In this document: positions 45,350-55,090 of the stretch, piece after piece
Layout of the letters: each line of letters starts with the position of its first letter
Numbering within the stretch: the stretch's first letter is position 1
Origin: Rhyzopertha dominica
Taxonomy: Eukaryota > Arthropoda > Insecta > Coleoptera > Bostrichidae
Direction: 5' to 3'
Assembly (NCBI GenBank): GCA_025024175.1
Contig: QCXZ01000137.1
Location: forward strand, 70,990,680-71,054,679
Length of the DNA: 64,000 nt
Position numbers and translations under genes: made by a program
The notes under the pieces: generated by a model
Told to the model about the DNA's origin: nothing
Databases searched by the model: none
Seen by the model: the letters and a program-made list of their open reading frames with translations, nothing else

Positions 45350-46430
45350 GCTATTAAATGTGAAAAATCCGCATATCTAACACATCTTAATAATAACGAC
45401 AATAAGAGTTTGTGAAAAGTACTGAAACGCGAGAAAAGTACATCTAAAAATCTAAATGACATAACCAAATTAATAACTATTTCTTATCTGTATTCAGATC
45501 ATCATGTTAAAGATAATATTGTGAAAACAAACTTGTAGAAATTACTTTCAGTTTTCGATTNCCTTCNATCGATGAAGTAGAAGAAACGATGATGCCGTTA
45601 AAATCTAATGCTACTGGTAATGTCGGCGTAAATGCCAAAATGCTTAAAAATGTCCATATATTGCTTATTATTAATTCATGTTTGGAAATGGGTTACTTTC
45701 CCTCAAAATGGAAGATAACAATCGTCACCCCATTATCGAAAACTGTTAACCCCGAAGATTTTAGCAATCTAAGACCAGTGAATATTGGCCGCACACTTTC
45801 TAAAGTTTTAGAGAAACAAATAATATCTTATCACCATACAGTTAGGCTTCAGAAAGGGACACAGTACAACTTCTCTTATGCACCTTTTGTACTATGTTCT
45901 CAACGCTACATATAAGGGCTTACATGCCGCTTTAGTTTCGTTAAATATCCCTAAAGCTCTTGAAAGGATCCATCATAAATTCCTTTGCGCTAAATTAATA
46001 TATCTGGGTTTCCACAAAATATCTGTAGGTACAGTTTTTTTTTTCATACAGAAGCAATTATCCGTTTTCTGTAAAGCATAATCTAAAATTGAATTTAAAT
46101 AAATAATGCTCCGTAGTTAATTTTTCTTCAAAGAAAGGTCAATATCAAAATTCACATTTTTGCCCAAAAATTAATTTAATTTAGCTAAATCCTGTAAAAA
46201 AGCTATTATACTGGGAAGTGATCTTTGATAGCAGCTTACGTTTTCATGCCCACATTACTATGTTAACAAAACTATTTTACAACAATTATCACGTCATAAA
46301 TTTTAAGTTGCTGAAAAACTGTATGACTAATTCTTTCGATTCTGAACTATTGTTTACTTGTTGTACAACTTTGTTATTTAACATTTTTTGTTAAACAGTC
46401 TAAATCCAAAAACACTGCAGCGACCGACGA
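45350..46430 (+). pseudogene. LINE reverse transcriptase fragment, broken
   Basis: The fragment starts in the linker before the reverse transcriptase (HLNNNDNKSL near 45385) and goes on in 45589-45915 with GYFPSKWKITIVTPLSK and LRPVNIGRTLSKVLEKQI. A second frame, 45878-46081, continues with ALVSLNIPKALERIHHKFL, where the usual catalytic aspartate pattern is changed. Downstream, LGVIFDSSLRFHAHI near 46219-46263 is the block that follows the palm, so the segment with YADD has been deleted. Two N calls (45561, 45567) lie at a frame change. The element type is jockey/CR1-like. No tail was found. Confidence 0.82.
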
Positions 46431-46639
46431 AGTAAAAATATGACCACCACGCTGCACAATGAATTGCTCTAAGAAATGAAGACCAAATCGAAGGATTCTT
46501 GTTCTTTCTATATTTAACTCAGTGTCTTGTTTATACTATTCCTCCAATGAATACAAAATACTTTTTAATAAGTATATTAATTATTATATTTGGGGGATAG
46601 AAGCCGTTGAGGACTAATAAAACAGTACACTTTTTAGGT
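46431..46639. other. Short unassigned stretch
   Basis: No recognisable feature between the LINE fragment and the Penelope-like remnant. Confidence 0.4.
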
Positions 46640-47890
46640 TGCCAAGCTATCGAAATATTTTATTCCCTCTTCAGAGCCTACAAAATTCTTTTATAATATA
46701 AACGCCAGTTACTCACATCTAAGCGAGGTTTAAACCATGTAGTTGTTATATAGGTACTACTTCAGAAGAGTATTTTGTTCGTTAGATACAAATTTCATCA
46801 ATGAAAACAAAAAAAAAAGTTATAAAATATTATGACAGATTTGTGTCAAGTCTAAATCCAACTAGACTAGCAATAAAGATTATTTTGTAAAAATATTTAA
46901 AAATCGTAACGGCTAGAGTTACTGTTGGGTAGCTCTTTTCTCCATCTCGATTCATTCCTTTTACGTATGTTTTAAAATTAATTGTATTGTTTCGTTTGAT
47001 AATTTCAACCATCTCAAAAAATTGTCTTCTTCCTATTGGCTTCAATATCCAAAATCTTGATTTCTTCCCAATTTGGACGGTGGTCATTTTCTGTACAGTG
47101 TACATATTTGTAGTGTTAGAATTTTAGATCATTTTTGTGTTTGTGTATATATATCTTATATCTTATATATCTTATATCTTATATCTTATATATATCACAT
47201 ATATCTTATTCTCACAATCCATGGAACAAATCTCATATACAACAAACGGCTGTTTTATAACAGCGTTACGATCTTTCAGTTTTGTGAATTGTTTTCTCAG
47301 AATAAATGAGGAATAAAAATGGGTTTAATCTCTCTATTTAGTAATGCAGCTAAGTTCCTACTATGGAATAAGAATGTATTTTATATTTTCGGTTTAGCTA
47401 CTATCAATTTAATTCATTGCGATTGCTTTGTCTGACATTTAGAGGCATCTTAAACGACAACTGAGATAGTAGGTTTTTTGGATAGGGAATTTTCAACTAA
47501 GATATTATAGTTTCCTCAGACTGTTATGTTTTAAAGAGGGATGCCAGATACTAGTGATTGTGTTTTCTAGTTCAAAAACAAAGTTTATCTTTGTGATGGT
47601 ATGAATTAAAGTTCAAATATCTCCTTGACGACATAGGTCTCACATACCAATCTAACAATATTCCACCACTGGTAGCACATATTACTCTGGTATCTAAGAA
47701 GAGTATACTATTATTAATATCTTCTTTAACATTTTTATACATTAGTATCGCTAATATTAAATCATCTATACATTTCTTTAAGAAAGGTAGAGTAACAGGC
47801 GGTCCAAAAGGGTCAAAATGGGAGAAGCATTGTTACCCATAGGTTTGTAGTAGATGTTATCGAAAGAAAAAACAGTCTTATTATAAAAAA
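46640..47890 (-). pseudogene. Penelope-like retroelement remnant (RT, endonuclease end, terminal motif)
   Basis: On the minus strand the reverse transcriptase begins near 47850 with YYKPMGNNASPIL, the Penelope version of the MGSPLSP block. The CIDDLI catalytic block lies near 47765-47782, ILFLDTRVI near 47682-47708, and LLDWYVRPMSSRRYLNF near 47600-47665. All are in changing frames. After an AT-rich interval, the frame 47105-46830 carries the end of a GIY-YIG-type endonuclease (IGRRQFFEMVEIIKRNNTINFKT region). The copy ends with a terminal motif related to CGAAAGCTTGGCAA at about 46640-46660. It is internally rearranged by a local repeat at about 47145-47215. Confidence 0.8.
47145..47215. repeat. 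ATATATCTTAT simple repeat
   Basis: About 7 imperfect units of TTATATATC/TTATATC. It is low-complexity DNA and inserts no gene. Confidence 0.8.
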
Positions 47891-48317
47891 ATGAGCAAGA
47901 TGGTTAGTTTAATTTATTACGGAAACGTGCAGAGTATAGAAAGCAATAGATAAGTTTATAGATAGAAATAAAGGTTTTGTCGGTAGGTATAGTAGATTGG
48001 AAGGCGGTCGGCATGCAAAACGTTAAATAGAAATGAAAGCATAGAGTTTTGTAGGTATATACATTTACATTACGAAATAACAAATTACTATTATTTACAT
48101 CTAAATTCGCGAATACACACGTATGTGTGACGGACGTCACCACACGTTCAAACTGACTAGCCTGTACTTATCTGGAGACAAACTTGGTTAACTTTGATTT
48201 TTTTGAAAACACTTTTTATTTTCGACTCTAAGGCGTCCCCGGAATTGGCCTCCATAACTATTTTGGTATGTTCTGCAAACTATTTTGCATAGCCTCGCAT
48301 TGCAAAAATCATCGCTT
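47891..48317. other. Gene-free stretch
   Basis: No recognisable coding sequence. The minus-strand 79-codon frame 47904-48143 lacks a domain. Confidence 0.45.
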
Positions 48318-48690
48318 TATACGCTATATTAGTGTGACGCAGATGTCGGCCATTTTACTGCGATACGTCAAGATCCCGGATCCAAACCAACTAGTTGTAG
48401 GGAGTTTCAGCGTTTGGTGTAATTTTTTTAGTGCTAAAGAGTATCGTAAAGTGTTGCTGTATATGTTTGAGTAGCTGACACTACTTCGCTTTACTTAGCA
48501 AGTATTACAAACCGAAATTACATTTAGATACAATGTATTGTTGAAACACTGAACATACACTAAGTACGTGTGTGGAGCATTACAATTTACAAGTTTTACC
48601 AGAAAATGGTAATGGGATGTTCCCGTTATAATGAGTGAGAAAAGTGTAATATTTACAGCACTTCTTTTAGGTTGTTTATCACCAATATAT
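48318..48690 (+). repeat. Foldback-type repeat, copy 1
   Basis: It starts TATACGCTATATTAGTG and includes AGTATTACAAACCGAAATTACA (about 48501-48522). The same sequence returns inverted at 51728-51949 and at about 48905-49251, and partly in the same orientation at 48805-48895. It probably forms one side of an old element with long inverted ends. Confidence 0.75.
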
Positions 48691-48804
48691 TGCAAATAAA
48701 TTTAATTTTGTTTTTAATTCTAAATTATACGAAGAAACGTAAACCACTAAAAATGCCCAGTAACATTCAATGTTCAGAGCAAAATTATAGTATAATACAA
48801 TATT

Positions 48805-48895
48805 TTGAAGTGTTACTGTGTATGTTTGAGTGGTTTACATACCTTTGTATTATTCATTAAGTATTACAAACGGAAATCACATTAAGTTGCAAACT
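48805..48895 (+). repeat. Foldback-type repeat, partial copy 2
   Basis: GTGTTACTGTGTATGTTTGAG and AAGTATTACAAACGGAAAT match copy 1 in the same orientation. It is shorter and more diverged. Confidence 0.65.
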
Positions 48896-48904
48896 ATTGT
48901 TGAA

Positions 48905-49251
48905 AGACAATCTAAAACAAGTGCCTAAAATTTATACATTTCTCTCTCACTACTAAAAGAATATCCATCAGGGACCTAGCATGTTACCATCTTCCGATAC
49001 AACATGAAAATTGTAATGCTCTTCATACGCAGTTATTGTAGGTTTAGCTTTTCAACAATACTTACATTATAACTAAATGTAATTTACGTTTGTAATACTT
49101 GCTAAGTAAAACGAAGGAGTGTCAGCTACTCAAACATACACAGTAACACTTTAAAGTATTCTTTTAACACTAAAAAATTGCATCGAACACTGAACTCTCT
49201 TATGCACGTTATGACGTCTTGGTTTGTTTTGATCCGGGATCTAAACTAAAT
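48905..49251 (-). repeat. Foldback-type repeat, copy 3 (inverted)
   Basis: On the minus strand it matches copy 1, including the GGATCC/GGATCCGG region (about 49230-49238) and GAGCATTACAATTT (about 49011-49024). It ends in AAAT, which is the left target copy of the Sola-like element. Confidence 0.7.
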
Positions 49252-51727
49252 GAATCGATTATTTCGATAAGGTCACAACTCTAGAAAAGCTAGTTTTTCA
49301 GGATAGCAAAAAAACGTTTTATTTTGGCATGTGTTAGAATATCAATCTCTTTTTGGCACCTAGTGTTAAATTATGATACATGTTAAAGTTACAACATTGA
49401 AAAGTGTGTAAAATTTTTTTATATGTAAATATGTAAAAAAAGTATATATGTTTTGGAGTAGTGGCCTTTTCCAATCAAACATTAATGGTTTTATCATTGA
49501 AGATATAAAACTCCAGTATTTTTAATGAAAAAATGAAAAAATTTATTATACACAAATACAAAATACGCTTACAACTGTATATGTATTTAATAATCCTCTT
49601 CTGGAGGTTCTTCATTGTTGGTGGTAGGCCACAAAACCAGCTCATCATAAAAATGTTTTTTGTCGTCTGGTACATACTGCACAAGCTTCTTCAGGTTGTC
49701 CATTTTCTTGTAATTAATGGGAATTTTTCCTGTGTAAGCGGTCTCAGTGGGTAAAGCAGGACAAACACCAGCTGGTTTTCCCAATGCAAATTCATAGAAA
49801 ATAAGCCCGTCAATAAACGGGCGTACTTTAACAATCCCTGGTCGTCTGTAATCGTATTCAAATTCATTATAGTGAGAAATTTGAAAACTCGTTTTTTCAT
49901 CTTTGTGTTTTTTTCCATAGGAGTCGATGGATAGTATGGTTTTCTTATAATACTTGGGCCACCATTTCTTGAAGTCCAAAATATTTTCATTGTTTACCTT
50001 TTTTATCGAGAAGAGGGATTTTGCTGATGATTTTTCTATTAATTCGTAGTATTCTTCAAGAAGATAAACTCGATCTTGCTTGCGAATGCGCCTTTTTACT
50101 ACTCCAAAGTCTCTATCGCAAGGGAGAAATGAATGGCCTCTAATCGGAAAGTAGTGGAAAATTTTTCAGAATTTTCCTGAAGAAGCAAGAGCTAAAAGGA
50201 ACCGAATTACTGTGTGATTTTTATTTTGACCCGCGCATCCGTCTGAGAATATGTGGAGCTCTTTAACATTTTCAGATACCTCATTCTCAAAATAGTGTTT
50301 TAAAAAGGTACACACTTCATTGGGCCCTTTGTGTGCCTCGCCCTCATGATAAGAAAAAAATTTAGCTTCTCCTGTTTTTAAGTTATGAAAACTGAACTCA
50401 AACACCCATAGTTGTCGATAGTAAAAAATTTCTTGAACAGGTATGTCCGGTATGGGTAAATTTTGCATATAATCCATTGCAATTCCCAATATTTCGTCTG
50501 TACCCGAAGAAAGTTTTTTGATGTGTTCCAGTTTTTTATAGAATTTTTTAGCCCTGTTTTTGTGAACTAACAGTTCTGCAGTTGCAACTCGTTTTGCGTT
50601 GTCATTGAGGGTTGTACTTTTAATTTTCTGGCCAAGTTCTTCGCACGCAGAACATACGTCGACTTGTGGACGACCAAAGGTATAGGTAAAATTTTCGTGG
50701 AAATATTTCAAATAAAAACTGTATTTTACTTTTGAGTCTGGAAATTTTTCCATAAACATTTTATACATTTGTTTAACATCCAAAGTTGCAGGCAAATATT
50801 TTTTTAAAACGTTGTTAGAATAATGAACCTCCTTCACATCGAATGATTTTATGTGCTCGTTTATTTGAAAGCAAACCTCAGCTGGGATTAGATTATGCCT
50901 GGACTTCACAGATTTACCTCTCTTATCTCTTGGAGTGGTCCCACTGGTTAGTAGATGACATAAGCGCCGAACATGCTTTTCACCAACTCCATATAAACTC
51001 AAGAATGCTTTTTTACACACTTGTTTACGTACTCCTTTCAAACAAATATGAAACAAAAAATTATGTGGTCTCTCTATATGTTTGCTGGCATTCGCCGATT
51101 TTCTGCTCCTCTTTATATGTGTTACTTCTATCATATTTTGTAAGTAAGAGTCTTGTGAGTTTTTATCATCAAATTGATGTAAATATGACAATAAATCCAT
51201 TTTGTCCAATTCCGAATAACTTGCACAACATTTTTTGCGACAATTGCAGTCCATTCCGGTTTTTCGCGCCATAACCTTCTTTCCCACATGATTAATATGT
51301 GCCTCACCCTTCACTTTAGCCTTCTTGATTACTTCACTTTTATACTTAGAACGATTAATAATGCCTTTCTTCCTTTTATTCTGTTGCTTATTATCAATAA
51401 TTGCACTACTTTCACTATCGGAACTACTCATTTTTGCATAAACAACGCACAGCACACACAAATAATCATGCAAAATCGAGCATGAATGGAATGGGTGAAA
51501 CATCAGCTGTTTAGTGGACGCACGTAGTTCGAAAACGCCACAACTCCGGAGAAGTGGCCCTTTCAAAATTAACAGGGAATCTATACCTGCCTAGATTACA
51601 TTAACGCACGGCGTAGATGTGGCGTTTTCACATGTACCAGAGCTTAAAGCATATTCTAAACAAAATGGCGGTCTTAACTCATTTTCGCATAATAATGGAG
51701 ATGCGGCCTTTTCGAAATAACCGATTC
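49252..51727 (-). mobile_element. Sola-like DNA transposon, 2476 bp, nearly intact
   Basis: The ends are inverted repeats of 32 bp with 26 matches, starting GAATCGRTTATTTCGAWAAGG (49252 rightwards; 51727 leftwards on the other strand). AAAT stands on both sides (49248-49251 and 51728-51731), a 4-bp target duplication. One long transposase gene fills most of the element. Copies of the terminal word GGAGWWGTGGCCYTTTC lie inside at about 49454 and 51547 as likely subterminal binding sites. The 4-bp duplication and a transposase with an aspartate-rich core fit the Sola superfamily, a match made from memory. Confidence 0.85.
49587..51431 (-). pseudogene. Sola-like / DUF7869-like transposase, one in-frame stop
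   Basis: Starting from ATG at 51431 (context AAAAATGAG), the minus strand is open in one frame for about 614 codons apart from a single TGA at 50166-50168. The N-terminal 70 residues are Ser/Lys-rich, then a cysteine cluster CNCRKKCC follows, and a CSACEELG zinc-like site lies near residue 260. The catalytic-type core has AMDYMQNLPIPD, a FSDGCAGQNKNH block just before the stop and GHSFLPCDRDFG just after it, giving candidate acidic residues of an RNase H-like fold. The protein tail is acidic (EEPPEEDY). I recognise the SDGCAGQN and GHSFLPCDRDFG blocks from a widespread insect transposase-like family. A longer reading from 51566 exists, but the inner ATG fits better. One stop makes this copy probably dead, but only recently. 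Confidence 0.82.
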
Positions 51728-51949
51728 AAATGTAATTTCGGTTTGCAATACTTGTGAAGCAAGACGAAGGAGTGTAAGCTACTCAAATAAGCACAGTAAC
51801 ACTTCTAAATATTCTTTTAAAGTCACAAAATTGCACCTAACACTGAGGTCCGTTATGCATGTTATGACAACTCGCTTTGTCAGGATCCAGGACTATGACG
51901 TACCGCAGAAAAATGGCCGTCACCACGTCAGCACTAATATAGCGTATAG
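51728..51949 (-). repeat. Foldback-type repeat, copy 4 (inverted)
   Basis: On the minus strand it reads from TATACGCTATATTAGTG (51949 inwards) to GCAAACCGAAATTACATTT at 51728, matching copy 1 at 48318. It was contiguous with copy 3 before the Sola-like insertion, so the two inverted copies stood in tandem. Confidence 0.75.
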
Positions 51950-51964
51950 TAAAAATTTATAGTA

Positions 51965-52295
51965 TAAACGGCAACAGCCTAAGAAGAGAACCTTCAGGTA
52001 CACTCCTGTTTCCTCCGCCGATGCAATGTCATTTCCATTTATACCAAAAGCAACGACTCTCTGGATTCTTCAACGCAGATATGACGTCGGCATCCGATGT
52101 ACCTCACGCTTGAAGCCCGTCATCTTAACCTTAGTCAAAAGAACATCATAATCGACACGGTCAAAGCTCTTCGAGAGTCAAGGAAAAGAGCAGCGCCTAA
52201 TGTTCGCTGGGAAGCATTTCATGTTGAAGATTAACTTTCAGGGAGCTCACGAAATAAAACCATTACAGGATATCACACAAAGGGAAGGAAAACAA
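51965..52295 (-). pseudogene. LINE reverse transcriptase scrap
   Basis: On the minus strand LFLDSRRA, then a shifted FDRVDYDVLLTKVKM block (about 52110-52180), then MPTSYLR and RVVAFGINGND follow one another as in the fingers and palm of a non-LTR reverse transcriptase. It breaks off at about 51965 at a degraded GVPQGS position, where the foldback repeat begins. It is too short to place in a clade. Confidence 0.75.
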
Positions 52296-53224
52296 CTGCT
52301 TACTGCCCCACCCTACGATTTACTACCACCGCCTGTTTCTAAATAAAGCTTCGGGTGTATCTGTGAGATCTGGAGCATTGTGTACCGGTTGAAAGCCGGT
52401 TGTCGTTGAAATTAATGAACGTTTGCGATTGAGCCTGTTTTGTTATTTAGTGAATGCCGGACCCGCATAAAAAATCGCGCCATTTCATTTAGTTATCTAA
52501 GTGGGCTTTTTGTCGATGGGCGCCTTTCCTCCAGACTTGCGTTTTCCGATCGCCCCGTCCCGACCCTACTCAACTTCGTTCGTTACTTAATTTATTGGGC
52601 TGCTGCAATGAAAACTACACAAAAGGCCCACACCAGACACAGATAAATGATTAAACCTACAGTCAGGGATAACAACACGTCTGCAATGGAGCAGAAAACT
52701 CAGCCATGAAAGCGATAATCAATATAAAGTGAAAGATCCAACTGTATCTTGCCAGCTTCGGGTTAAACGGCTGTTTAAAGGATTTAAACTCGTTCAGATA
52801 ATGAAAACGGCCGGATTGAGTTATATATCTCCCTTGGCGTTTTGACGTTATGAAATAACGTGTAGCCTGTATGCTGCGAGAATTAGAAAATAAATTATTT
52901 TTGCCATCGCGCTACTGGTGGCTTGCCCTGACGAAGGCGAACATTACCCATACAATGGATACGATGTTCTCCAATTACGTGTGATAAATTGTAGCCATTT
53001 ACTAATAAACCGGTGATTCAAGGGTTTTGGGTATCTAATTCATTCACTCATTTCGTAATGGTGTTCGTAGGCATAGCCATTATAAATTTTCATAAGCTTT
53101 TGTGAATAGGTGGGTGTATTGATATCGAATTAGCCTCAAACTTTTCTACTCTACAAAATGAATATAGGTAATTGCTCGCAAGGTGTGGCCTGACCTGTAC
53201 ATCAGTGAGTAATTACATGGACAG
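52296..53224. other. Gene-free stretch, GC-richer
   Basis: No coding motif. About 52380-53000 is less AT-rich and looks like single-copy sequence. The open frame 52440-52646 has no domain. Confidence 0.5.
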
Positions 53225-53434
53225 TGTTATGTTATGTTGTGCAACTCATGAGCTTTGTAATTGTTAGATATGATGTTTTTGCCACCTAGGCAGCTATCCN
53301 TGATTGTTCTTCTGTTGAGTTCAGTTGAAAATAAATGCTTGTGGCACATACTTGTATGGACCTTTATTTTCGGTCCTCCACTATTCAAATTAATAGCGAA
53401 TCCGTTGCTATTCAAATTAGTAGCATACGTAACA
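53225..53434 (+). repeat. 5' LTR of a second Gypsy element, 210 bp
   Basis: It begins TGTTATG and ends CGTAACA, so its termini are inverted copies (TGTTA/TAACA). It holds an AATAAA signal at about 53330. It is followed at once by TTGGCGACTAGGTAG (53435-53449), a TGGCGAC-type primer binding site, and then by gag. The 3' LTR of the same orientation was not found. Confidence 0.75.
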
Positions 53435-53449
53435 TTGGCGACTAGGTAG
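53435..53449 (+). other. Primer binding site of the second Gypsy element
   Basis: TTGGCGACTAGGTAG directly follows the LTR. TGGCGAC starts are common at this position in Ty3/Gypsy elements. The primer tRNA was not identified. Confidence 0.6.
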
Positions 53450-53572
53450 TGTTAATAAAACTCATGTGAACTTTTGTAAAAAAAACTTTCGCGTTAAAAT
53501 ATAAAAAGCAGTGCGTGGCGGAAGTATGAACGAGTAATGTGTAGTGAACACTGTTACTAAAAATAGTAAATC

Positions 53573-54420
53573 ATGACAAAAACGCATAAAATTGTAGGAC
53601 TTTTGGGGACACTAAGTACCTTTGATCCAAAGTATTCGGATATATCTGTGTTTAAAGAAAGACTAAACCAGTTTTTTATTGCCAACAAAATAACGGAGGA
53701 AGATCGCAAAAAAGCAATACTCTTGAACACCTTATCAGAAGGATGCNATGTTCTAGTAAGAAATCTCTGTTTTACCAGAGAATTTTAACAGAACAGCNCG
53801 CTCCNGTATAATCGTATTTTTCCGAAAGGTTAAAGTTTTACACAGCCAAACGAAAGGTAAACTAAATGGTAGTAGAATGGGAAGCCACAGTTAAAAGTCT
53901 AGCATCAAACTGTAAGTTTGGCGCGGAACTTGAAACAGTAATATTTTTGTAATGGGCATAAACGATGATCGAATTTTAGAACGATTATTTGAAGAAAATG
54001 CTACCAAAGCAAATTTTAAGAGTGTGGCGAGGAACCCGTCAACTACAGCCATCATCGAAAGTTAGGCAGAAATCATGAACTTCAAGAGAAGAGCAGAATG
54101 ATCGTTGGACGTCAGACAGAGGGAAGACCTAATCGTAAAGAGCAGCCGGGGAGCAGCAAATCTCCAGGAGGAAATGGCAGTAACAAGTGTAGTGTTTGTG
54201 GGCGTGCTTTCAAAAATTGTGTCTGCCACAGATGCGGGGTAAAGGGTCATCTTGCACCAGTGTGTAAAAAGCAGCGCACACGTCATCATTTTTTGGAACA
54301 ACCCGAGGTAGATTTTACTAACAATTCCGAAGACTATTTTTAATTTGTCAATTGCAAATTTAGATGTATTTGATGATACCGGAAATGTACAGCCAACATA
54401 TTTAAAACTTATAGTGGAAC
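53573..54420 (+). pseudogene. Gag of a Ty3/Gypsy element, broken
   Basis: The frame 53573-53788 opens with an ATG and holds a capsid-like N-terminal region (GTLSTFDPKYSDISVF, then KERLNQFF and EEDRKKAILLNTL). It ends early through a frame shift with N calls at 53747, 53798 and 53805. Further pieces (AELETVI near 53925, DRILERLFEE near 53970) lead to 54098-54343, which carries the zinc knuckle CHRCGVKGHLAPVC (CX2CX4HX4C) near residues 44-57, then NNSEDYF and a stop. Gag normally packages element RNA into particles. Protease and the rest of Pol do not follow. Position after an LTR and primer site supports the call. Confidence 0.85.
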
Positions 54421-54521
54421 ACTAACTTTGCTAAGACTTTCAAATTAGTACATAAACTGTCAAGGCACTGCGGGTATGCCTATTGAGTCTTGACTGTCGT
54501 GTCTAATGTCACTACTATAAC
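54421..54521 (-). repeat. Probable start of a 3' LTR (minus strand)
   Basis: Read on the minus strand, TGTTATAGTAGTGACATT begins directly after a purine-rich tract, which is where a 3' LTR should start. Only the first part is present before the plus-strand gag fragment begins. The first six bases match the LTR at 53225, so the two pieces may be related. Confidence 0.5.
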
Positions 54522-55090
54522 ATCCTCTCTCTTTTTGTTTTAGATCTTTTTCCATGAAGTAATATTTACATTTATGTGGTAGATGTCTTTTTGATCTTAA
54601 AGTGGTTGCTTCTTCTTTCTCCACTTGTTGGGATTCTTCTTCTTTCCTATTACTGGTTTGTTCTTCTGTATTATAAGAGTTCTCACTATTTTGATTTCTC
54701 TCTTCTTACGTTTGCAGCTCTTCTTCATTCGTTTCTTTCCCGCTTTCTTTGATACGTACTCTACTTCTTTTGTATCTGTTGCTGTTTTATCTTTTACTAT
54801 ATACGAACGTGAAATTTTGTCTGAAATCCATTTGTTATTCTGTATTTTTTCTTAAAATACACTTTTTGTCCTACTTCAAAAAGCTGTAAATTTAGTGATT
54901 TGCGGTCATAGTAGCTTTTCCATTTCCCTATTGGTGATGTGGGCTTGATGTCTCATGAACAAAAGCCCAGGATTTTGCAAATTCCTTAAACTGAGAGTTT
55001 CTATGTCATTCTATTGTTGATTATACACACTGATGGAATCCCATGTCTCTCAATGTTCTTCTTACATAAGTTTATAATGTTATAACTGGC
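54522..55090 (-). pseudogene. Gypsy integrase C-terminal fragment with polypurine tract
   Basis: On the minus strand, HGIPS (about 55025-55040) and a degraded AKSWAF...SSPHH-like block (about 54935-55000) are the integrase core. LFEVGQKVYFKKK (about 54855-54893) is the C-terminal region, and a Lys/Arg/Glu-rich tail follows. The fragment finishes in AAAAAGAGAGAGGA (about 54522-54536), a good polypurine tract, and then the LTR-like TGTTATAG. Frame changes and stops make it non-functional. It faces the plus-strand gag fragment. Confidence 0.65.

Noticed and set aside
46640..46690. Hammerhead ribozyme in the Penelope terminal motif (CTGAAGA ... CGATAGCTTGG on the minus strand)
   Set aside because: The GAA position is changed, stem I pairs only partly, and no permitted cleavage base follows a workable stem III. 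The related sites at 16065 and 26488 fail in the same way.
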